Source of the DNA: Spirochaetota bacterium
GTDB taxonomy: Bacteria; Spirochaetota; Spirochaetia; Treponematales; Rectinemataceae
Reading direction: 5' to 3'
Assembly (NCBI GenBank): GCA_022711355.1
Contig: JAKLFE010000005.1
Location: forward strand, 53,331-117,330
DNA: 64,000 nt
Notes under the pieces: model-generated
What the model saw: the letters and a program-made list of their open reading frames with translations, nothing else
Told to the model about the DNA's origin: nothing
The model's database searches: none
Made by a program: the position numbers and the translations under genes
Shown: positions 58,736 through 64,000 of the stretch, piece by piece
Position numbering within the stretch: the stretch's first letter is position 1
Layout of the letters: every line of letters begins with the position of its first letter

Positions 58736-59762
58736 AGTTCTCTTCTCCTTCTGACGCTAGTTCTTCGAATTCTTCCTGGCCCACGTCCTCGAGCTTCTTG
58801 ACGATCTGCACGGCCATCTTCTTGCCGATCACGCCCGGCCTGCAGAGGAATTTCTTCTTGTTGCCCACGTTGAGCGTCATCGGGTCGTCCACCCGCACCG
58901 AGTAGAGCCGGACGACGTCGCCGACGCGGAGGGCGAGGACGTCGCGGACGGAGACGTCGATCTTGCCGACCTCGGCGATGACCGGGATCTCGACCGAGGA
59001 GAGCTTCTCCTTGAGGATGTTGAGGTTCTCGGTCGTGGCGCCGCGCCGCACCGAGCTGTACCAGTACTGGGCCGACAGCTTGGAGACGATGGGCTCGATC
59101 GTAAGGTAGGGGATGCAGAGGTTCATCATCCCCTCGACCTCGCCGATCTTGGTCTCCAGGGTGACGAGGACGACCATCTCCGTGGGGGGGACGATCTGGG
59201 CGAACTGGGGGTTGGTCTCGATCTGCGAGAGCCGGGGCCTTAAGTCGATGACCTGGGTCCAGGCCTCGCGCATGTTGCCGAGGATGCGGACGATGATGCC
59301 CTCCATGACGGAGTGCTCGATGTCCGTGAGCTCGCGGTTGAGCTTGGCGCCCTCTCCCGAGCCGCCGAAGAGGCGGTCGATGATGGTGAAGGTGACCGAG
59401 GGGTCGATCTCGAGGATGGCCTGGCCCTTCAGGGGGTCCATGCTGACGACGGCCAGGGTGGTCGGGGTCGGGATGGAGCGGATGAACTCCTCGTAGGTGA
59501 GCTGGTCTACCGAGGCGACGTGGACGTGCACGAGGGCGCGCATCGAGGCCGAGAGGCTCGTCGTGGTGAGGCGGGCGAAGGTCTCGTGCATGATCTGGAC
59601 GGTGCGGATCTGCTCCTTGGAGAATTTGTCCGGCCGCTTGAAGTCGTAGATCTTGATCTTGCGGGTGTCGGCGGCCGGCTTGATGGTCTCGAGCTCGGTC
59701 TCGCCCGCGTTGATCGCCGTGAGGAGCTGGTCTATCTCATCCTGCGACAGGACTTCGGTCAT
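58728..59762 (-). CDS. fliM: Flagellar motor switch protein FliM
   Basis: 344 residues. MTEVLSQDEIDQLLTAINAG is the CheY-P-binding peptide. The middle domain has FKRPDKFSKEQIRTVQIMHE, FARLTTTSLSASMRALVHVH and FGGSGEGAKLNRELTDIEHS with the GGxG-type motif that contacts FliG. The C-terminal SpoA domain ends with VGNKKKFLCRPGVIGKKMAV. FliM links FliG to the FliN/FliY ring. It is 17 bp after fliL and overlaps fliY by 8 bp. Confidence 0.97.
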   Translation of the reverse strand: MTEVLSQDEIDQLLTAINAGETELETIKPAADTRKIKIYDFKRPDKFSKEQIRTVQIMHETFARLTTTSLSASMRALVHVHVASVDQLTYEEFIRSIPTPTTLAVVSMDPLKGQAILEIDPSVTFTIIDRLFGGSGEGAKLNRELTDIEHSVMEGIIVRILGNMREAWTQVIDLRPRLSQIETNPQFAQIVPPTEMVVLVTLETKIGEVEGMMNLCIPYLTIEPIVSKLSAQYWYSSVRRGATTENLNILKEKLSSVEIPVIAEVGKIDVSVRDVLALRVGDVVRLYSVRVDDPMTLNVGNKKKFLCRPGVIGKKMAVQIVKKLEDVGQEEFEELASEGEENYE

Positions 59763-59779
59763 TCGGCCTCCCCGCCGGC

Positions 59780-60334
59780 TTACATGGCCACGACGTCGAA
59801 TTTCTCGAAGAGCACTTCCTTGAGGCTCGGCTTCGAGAGGATATGGTTGATCTTCTCCTTGATCTCCGCCTTTATCGTCTCTTCCTTGTCGGGGCTCAGG
59901 TCGCGGGCGTACTTGTTCGAGAAGTAGGAGCGGAGGAAGTCCCGGAGCTGGGGAAGGCGCTGGGTGACCTGGTTCGGCGCCTCCTTGTCCGACATCTCGA
60001 AGCCCAGGTTGAGCTTCACGACGAGGGAGGAAGGCTCCTTATCGAGGGTCCTCGCGCGGATCTCGCCGATGGTGGTGACGTACTGGTAGACGGGGGTGGC
60101 CGGCTGGTAGCTCTCGGAGACGACCATGGCCTGGGGCGCCTTGCCCTGCTTGTTGATGAAGCCGACGGTGATGACGACCACGGTCACGATGAAGATGACG
60201 GCGCCGAGGCCGATGCCGGCGAACATCAGTATCCGGGCGATACCCGGGCCGGCTCCCTTGGCCTTGGCGGGGCGGGCGGCCTCGGCCTCGCCCTCGGTGA
60301 AGGTCATATCCTGATCGTCGACATTGTCCGACAT
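59780..60334 (-). CDS. fliL: Flagellar basal body-associated protein FliL
   Basis: 184 residues. A cytoplasmic N-terminus of about 30, one membrane helix (about 33-56: ILMFAGIGLGAVIFIVTVVV), and a periplasmic domain with LVVKLNLGFEMSDKEAPNQV, RLPQLRDFLRSYFSNKYARD and KEKINHILSKPSLKEVLFEK, in line with the stomatin-like FliL fold. FliL supports the stator and in spirochaetes also affects flagellar placement. A possible -10 (TATACT on the minus strand, 60383-60388) is upstream, in the 90-bp gap after motB. Confidence 0.93.
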   Translation of the reverse strand: MSDNVDDQDMTFTEGEAEAARPAKAKGAGPGIARILMFAGIGLGAVIFIVTVVVITVGFINKQGKAPQAMVVSESYQPATPVYQYVTTIGEIRARTLDKEPSSLVVKLNLGFEMSDKEAPNQVTQRLPQLRDFLRSYFSNKYARDLSPDKEETIKAEIKEKINHILSKPSLKEVLFEKFDVVAM

Positions 60335-60382
60335 GCGTATCCTCCCGCTCCCTTTATTATCGGTACGCCTTTATGGAGGATT

Positions 60383-60388
60383 AGTATA
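60383..60388 (-). promoter_or_regulatory. Possible -10 upstream of fliL
   Basis: TATACT on the minus strand at 60383-60388, no clear -35. It lies in the only gap between the motor stator genes and fliL, so a second start for fliLMN is possible. Confidence 0.35.
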
Positions 60389-60424
60389 CACGATGGGAAC
60401 GGGGAAGAAAAGCGCGCTTCGCGC

Positions 60425-61156
60425 CTAGAGATGGGCCTGGTCGAGGACGATTATGTCCACCCGGCGGTTGTAGGCCCTCCCCTCCTCCGTGGCGTTGGAG
60501 GCGATCGGGACCGTGTCCGAGAAGCCCGCCACCTGGAAGCGCCGCTCGTCGACGCCGAAGTCCGAGAGATAGTGGAGGGTATTGATGGCCCGGGCAGCGG
60601 AGAGCTCCCAGTTCGAGGGCCATCGCCCCCGCGGATCCACCGGGGCGGAGTCCGTGTGCCCCTCGATGCGGAACTTCCGATCGCCCAGGGCCTCGGACTT
60701 GAGGAGCTCCGAGAGCTTGACCAGGAGGTCGCGCGTCTCCTCGATATTGACGTCCGCGCTGGCCGGCCGGAAGAAGGCGTCGGAGGCGAGGGTGATGACC
60801 ACGCCCCGCTCCGAGGAGGAGATGCGGACCTTGTTGGACTTGATCTCCGGCTGGAATAGGGAGGTGGCACGCTTCATGGCCGTGCCGAGGTACTTTCCCT
60901 TGTCGAGGGAGGGCAGGGTGGCGACCGTATTGCCGAGCTCGGCAAGCTTGCCCTGGGCGAGGGTGCTGCCCCCCGTGGAGGCCCCGATGCCGATGTTGTT
61001 GAGGCTCGAGATGAGCTCCTGGGCGGCGGTCGAGGTCTGCTCGGTCGTGTCGAAGAGGGCGACGAAGAAGCACAGAAGGAGGGTGACCATATCGCTGTAG
61101 GTCACGATCCACTCCCCCGTGCCCCCGCCCACCTCCTGGCGTTTCTTCTTAGCCAT
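60425..61156 (-). CDS. motB: Flagellar motor stator protein MotB
   Basis: 243 residues. One membrane helix with the proton-binding Asp at 22 (WIVTYSDMVTLLLCFFVALF), a plug and linker region, and the OmpA-like peptidoglycan-binding domain from about 110 (VVITLASDAFFRPASADVNI, GDRKFRIEGHTDSAPVDPRG, RWPSNWELSAARAINTLHYL). MotB fixes the stator to the wall. The start is 12 bp after motA's stop. Confidence 0.96.
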   Translation of the reverse strand: MAKKKRQEVGGGTGEWIVTYSDMVTLLLCFFVALFDTTEQTSTAAQELISSLNNIGIGASTGGSTLAQGKLAELGNTVATLPSLDKGKYLGTAMKRATSLFQPEIKSNKVRISSSERGVVITLASDAFFRPASADVNIEETRDLLVKLSELLKSEALGDRKFRIEGHTDSAPVDPRGRWPSNWELSAARAINTLHYLSDFGVDERRFQVAGFSDTVPIASNATEEGRAYNRRVDIIVLDQAHL

Positions 61157-61168
61157 GGTCTATGCCCC

Positions 61169-61951
61169 CTAGTCCGTCTTGGCCTTGTCGAGCATGGCCT
61201 GCTTCGTCTTGGGCGGGAGGTAGCTGGCGAGCTTGACCAGGAGGATTCGGGGATTGTCGCCGGCCTGGATGGAGAGGACGCCCTCGATGATCATCTCCTT
61301 GACCGTGGTCTCCTCCCCGTCGTCGATGGCGAGCTTGCCCATCATGGGCGTGAGGATGAAGTTGGCCATGATGGCGCCGTAGAAGGTGGTGATCAGGGCG
61401 ACGGCCATGTTCGGGCCGATGCGGCTTTTGTCCTCGAGGTTCTTCATCATGGCGATGAGGCCGAGGACGGTGCCGAGCATGCCGAAGCCGGGGGCGAGCT
61501 TGGACCAGGCGTCGAGGAGCTTGAGTTTGGAGGCGTGGCGTCCGTTCATCTGGCTGAGCTCGGTCTCCATGAGCCCGCGGATGATCTCGGCGTCGGTGCC
61601 GTCGACCACGAGGCGCAGTCCCTGCTGCATGAACTTGTCGTCGAGGTCCTGGATGACCTCCTCGAGGGAGAGGATGCCCTCGCGCCTCGCCTTCTCCGAG
61701 AACTCGTAGAGCTTGTCGATGAGTTGCTCCGCCCCGAAGTCGTAGACCTTGAAGACCCGTCCCATGGCGTTGAAGACCGAGAGGCAATCCTTCAGGCCGT
61801 ACTGGAGCATGAGTGCGAAGAAGGAGCCCATGCAGGTCATGAAGAAGGAGGGCAGGTCCATGTAGGTCCCGATCGTGCCGCCCGAGGTGAAGATCGAGAG
61901 GATGATCATCGCCGTCCCGCCGATGAGGCCGATCAGGCTGCCAAGGTTCAT
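61169..61951 (-). CDS. motA: Flagellar motor stator protein MotA
   Basis: 260 residues, four membrane helices with a large cytoplasmic loop between the second and third. LIGLIGGTAMIILSIFTSGG is helix 1; the loop has REGILSLEEVIQDLDDKFMQ and ETELSQMNGRHASKLKLLDA; helices 3-4 contain KLAPGFGMLGTVLGLIAMMK and MAVALITTFYGAIMANFILT with the usual Pro and Gly residues. MotA with MotB makes the ion channel that drives rotation. It is 3 bp after flbD. Confidence 0.97.
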   Translation of the reverse strand: MNLGSLIGLIGGTAMIILSIFTSGGTIGTYMDLPSFFMTCMGSFFALMLQYGLKDCLSVFNAMGRVFKVYDFGAEQLIDKLYEFSEKARREGILSLEEVIQDLDDKFMQQGLRLVVDGTDAEIIRGLMETELSQMNGRHASKLKLLDAWSKLAPGFGMLGTVLGLIAMMKNLEDKSRIGPNMAVALITTFYGAIMANFILTPMMGKLAIDDGEETTVKEMIIEGVLSIQAGDNPRILLVKLASYLPPKTKQAMLDKAKTD

Positions 61952-61954
61952 TCC

Positions 61955-62152
61955 TTACTCCTCGTTCTTGAAGGCGCCTATCTCGCGGCGATAGGCGACG
62001 ATGCGTTCCAGGAGGGTCTCCACCTTCTCGAGGACGACGACGCGCTTGCCGGAGAGCATGGTTATGGTCGTGTCCGGCGTCTTCTCGACGTACTCGATCT
62101 GGTGCGGGTTGAGCCAGAAGGTCTTTCCGGAAAGCTGGGTCAGTTCGATCAT
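61955..62152 (-). CDS. flbD: FlbD-family flagellar protein
   Basis: 65 residues from ATG 62152, where GGGAGAGGCGG forms the ribosome site; the frame is open a bit upstream without support. The sequence MIELTQLSGKTFWLNPHQIE followed by YVEKTPDTTITMLSGKRVVV matches the small FlbD family, encoded between flgE and motA in spirochaetes and Firmicutes. (This is not the Caulobacter regulator of the same name.) The role is unknown; a part in hook or stator assembly is assumed from position. A long hairpin lies in the gap before it. Confidence 0.93.
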   Translation of the reverse strand: MIELTQLSGKTFWLNPHQIEYVEKTPDTTITMLSGKRVVVLEKVETLLERIVAYRREIGAFKNEE

Positions 62153-62227
62153 GCCGCCTCTCCCGCCTTTCCCCATGGTAGGGGAGCCTGGGCCCGCCAC
62201 GCAAGGGAGTCGCCCCCGCTTTAGTAG

Positions 62228-62284
62228 GGGGGGAGGAGCAGGGGCCCGCGCGCGCGGCGCGGCATCGCCCCTCCTCCTCCCCCC
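62228..62284 (-). other. Long GC-rich hairpin between flgE and flbD
   Basis: GGGGGGAGGAGCAGGGGC (62228-62245) pairs with GCCCCTCCTCCTCCCCCC (62267-62284) over 18 bp with one mismatch; the 21-base loop, CCGCGCGCGCGG and more, can also pair. No T run follows in the direction of transcription, so it may protect or process the upstream flgE message or reduce read-through, rather than stop it. Confidence 0.75.
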
Positions 62285-62335
62285 GGCTTATTACATCTTT
62301 TTCACCGCGTCAGGGCCTCGGGCTCAGCCTAAGGC

Positions 62336-63733
62336 CTAGCGCTTCAGGGTGAGGAGCTCCTGGAGCATCTGGTCGCTCGTCTGGATCGTCTTCGAGCTGG
62401 CCTGGAAGCCGCGCTGGGTGACGATCATGTCGGTGAACTGCTCCGCCAGGTCGACGTTGGCCATCTCCAGGGTGCCCGCGATGATCTTGCCCTTGCCGGC
62501 GATCCCCGAGGGGCCTATGTTGGCCATGCCGGAGTTGTTGGACTGGACGAAGTTCGTCTCGCCCACCTTCTCGAGGCCGCTCGGGTTCGTGAAGCTCGCG
62601 AGGGCCATCTGGCCGATGGTCCGGTTGGAGCCGTTGGAGTAGACGGCGGTGATCTGCCCGGCCTGGTCGATCTTGAAGGTGTCCAGGTAGCCCATCGTGT
62701 AGCCGTCCTGCTGGAAGACCTTGGTAGAGGAGCGCTCGGCCATCTGCGTGACCGTGCCCGTCGCGGAGCCGACGGTGCCGAGGGCGAGGCGGAAGGACTG
62801 CCTGGTGGGGCCGCCGCCAGCCTCGGGGGTGGCTCCCTGGACGTCGAAGGAGACGCCGATGTCGAGGGACCCGGTCTCGGCGGAGAGGTTGCCCTGGCCG
62901 TCGGCGACGCGGCGCAGGAGGCCGCGGTTGTCGAATTCCACGGCGAAGGTGTTGCCGTTCCCGGCCGGCTGCTCGGCGCCGAGGGCCACCGCCGTGTTGG
63001 TCGGCTGGGCGGCCTCGGGGTCGATGGTCACCGTGGCCTGCCAGCGGTTCGGCTGCCCTACGGCCTTGCGGAACTCGGTGCGGATCAGGTGCTCCTGCCC
63101 GAAGGAGTCGTAGATCTTCTCCTCGACGCGCCAGGTGCCGTTCTCGACCGTGTCGGCGGCGGCGCCCTCGGGGATCTCCACGGTCCGCTTGTCGAGGTTG
63201 CAGGCGAGGTCGACGCGGCTCGTCGCCCTGGCGGGGTCCTTGGAGCCCACGGGGATGACGAGGTCCTCGAGCTGGCCCGAGGTGGAGAGGATCTCCTGGC
63301 CGTTGACGATCTTCGCGAGCCAGCCCTGGACGCGGTAGCCCGTGCCCGGGTTGACCAGCCGGCCGTCGCGGTCGAGGCTGAAGGCCCCGGCGCGGGTGTA
63401 GAGGGAGGACTCGCCCTTCTTCATCACGAAGAAGCCGTTGCCCTGGAGGGCGAGGTCGGTCATCACGCCCGTGGTCTGCAGGGAGCCCTGGGTGTGGATC
63501 GTGTCGACCGAGGCGATCGACATGCCCAGGCCTATTTCCTTCGGGTTCACGCCGCCCACCTCGCCGTTCGGTCGCGAGGCTCCGGACATCTGCTGGTACA
63601 GGAGGTCCTGGAAGCTGACGCGGCCCTTCTTGAAGCCGGTCGTGTTGACGTTGGCGATGTTGTTGCCGAGGACGTCCATCCGGACCTGGTGGTTCTGGAG
63701 GCCGGCGACGCCGGAGTACAACGAACGCATCAT
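62336..63733 (-). CDS. flgE: Flagellar hook protein FlgE
   Basis: 465 residues. The N-terminal [20 protein letters not shown] and [20 protein letters not shown] are rod/hook-type signatures, and the C-terminus ends [40 protein letters not shown]. Counting from the first Met, Lys165 and Cys178 occur in VGSKDPAR and DLACNLDK, the positions reported to form lysinoalanine cross-links between hook subunits in Treponema denticola. Such hooks are very stable, and the link is needed for spirochaete motility. It is 13 bp after flgD. Both ATG 63733 and 63730 are possible starts; the former gives the matching numbers. Confidence 0.97.
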   Translation of the reverse strand: MMRSLYSGVAGLQNHQVRMDVLGNNIANVNTTGFKKGRVSFQDLLYQQMSGASRPNGEVGGVNPKEIGLGMSIASVDTIHTQGSLQTTGVMTDLALQGNGFFVMKKGESSLYTRAGAFSLDRDGRLVNPGTGYRVQGWLAKIVNGQEILSTSGQLEDLVIPVGSKDPARATSRVDLACNLDKRTVEIPEGAAADTVENGTWRVEEKIYDSFGQEHLIRTEFRKAVGQPNRWQATVTIDPEAAQPTNTAVALGAEQPAGNGNTFAVEFDNRGLLRRVADGQGNLSAETGSLDIGVSFDVQGATPEAGGGPTRQSFRLALGTVGSATGTVTQMAERSSTKVFQQDGYTMGYLDTFKIDQAGQITAVYSNGSNRTIGQMALASFTNPSGLEKVGETNFVQSNNSGMANIGPSGIAGKGKIIAGTLEMANVDLAEQFTDMIVTQRGFQASSKTIQTSDQMLQELLTLKR

Positions 63734-63746
63734 GCCGCTAACCCTC

Positions 63747-64000
63747 CTACTCTATGACGGACTCGACCTGGGAGACGTCGAAGAAGCGGCCGCCCACCCC
63801 GACTAGGGGGACGTCGCCGCGGACGACCTTCTCCACGAGCCCGGTGACGAGCTTGTCCCCGTCGCGTATCTCTACGTTCTTGCCCAGGAAGCCGGCCGCC
63901 TCGCTCGAGGCGAGGAGGCCCGAGAGCCGGGCGAAGCCCGCGCTCATGTTGGTCATCTGCTCGAGCGAGGAGAACTGCGCCATCTGCGCGATGAACTCCT
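63747..64000 (-). CDS. flgD: Flagellar hook capping protein FlgD, C-terminal part
   Basis: The frame is open to the window end; the last codons read [19 protein letters not shown], the strongest FlgD signature (usually [14 protein letters not shown]). Only about 84 residues are inside, ending shortly after VSQVESVIE. The remainder of the gene, with its start, lies to the right. The part seen lacks the large inserted domains of the E. coli protein: after the signature it goes to a short beta part ([20 protein letters not shown]) and stops, as in the short FlgD forms of spirochaetes. FlgD caps the growing hook while FlgE is added. Confidence 0.93.
   Translation of the reverse strand, partial: EFIAQMAQFSSLEQMTNMSAGFARLSGLLASSEAAGFLGKNVEIRDGDKLVTGLVEKVVRGDVPLVGVGGRFFDVSQVESVIE

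Overview
The window is one very GC-rich stretch of a spirochaete chromosome, most like the Treponema/Spirochaeta side of the phylum. The main reason is the right third, which carries the spirochaete-type flagellar cluster in the usual order, read on the minus strand: flgD (cut by the window end), flgE, flbD, motA, motB, fliL, fliM, fliN/fliY, fliO, fliP, fliQ, fliR, flhB, flhA, flhF, flhG, then a membrane protein, a WhiG/FliA sigma factor and a FapA-type protein. FlgE keeps a Lys165/Cys178 pair at the positions used for hook cross-linking in Treponema. Third codon positions are almost all G or C, so long open frames on the opposite strand are common and mean nothing by themselves.

Left part (1-10200): the end of a DUF4130/TIGR03915-type DNA repair protein, a LicD-type transferase and a phosphoribosyltransferase-like protein that diverge across three 13-bp palindromes, the redox repressor rex with an RlmK-like rRNA methyltransferase, an IscR-like Rrf2 regulator, a fused pyrF-pyrE gene, and two tandem related beta-barrel proteins, the second with a FecR domain. 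Middle-left (10200-24900): mutL, two TPR proteins, a plus-strand trio (TPR protein with a degenerate Mrr-like tail, metallophosphoesterase, ParB-like/DUF4032-like protein), a 56-residue zinc-ribbon protein, plsC, rpsT, an HU-family protein, a response regulator, a small TPR protein, bactofilin, cinA C-terminal domain, rho and rpmE.

Middle-right (24900-42160): rdgB, an unknown protein with a sigma-region-4-like helix-turn-helix, nrnA, a secreted protein, nth, a RecQ-type helicase whose frame runs into opposing genes, a PilZ protein with a large insert, and a long plus-strand operon pgi-murG-cvpA-holB-(histidine kinase)-(sigma-54 activator)-sdaAB-sdaAA-(Na+/solute symporter). Right part (42160-64000): the minus-strand motility block. 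Its distal end (49177 to 42197) is probably a separate transcript that joins the sigma factor and FapA to an Hsp70/J-protein pair.

Non-coding structure: several sigma-70-like promoters and strong intrinsic terminators are readable. At four genes (pyrFE, mutL, nth, pgi) the predicted -10 lies only 6-9 bases before the start codon, which suggests leaderless mRNAs. Three copies of a dispersed inverted repeat built on CACAGAGG-like units lie between genes, one of them inside the otherwise packed flagellar operon between fliR and flhB. I see no tRNA, rRNA, CRISPR array, transposase or prophage gene, and no intergenic gap longer than about 265 bases. I found no obvious new multi-gene defence or mobile system; the best candidates for undescribed biology are the TPR-Mrr operon, the triple-palindrome divergon, the chaperone pair inside the motility operon, and the repeat family.
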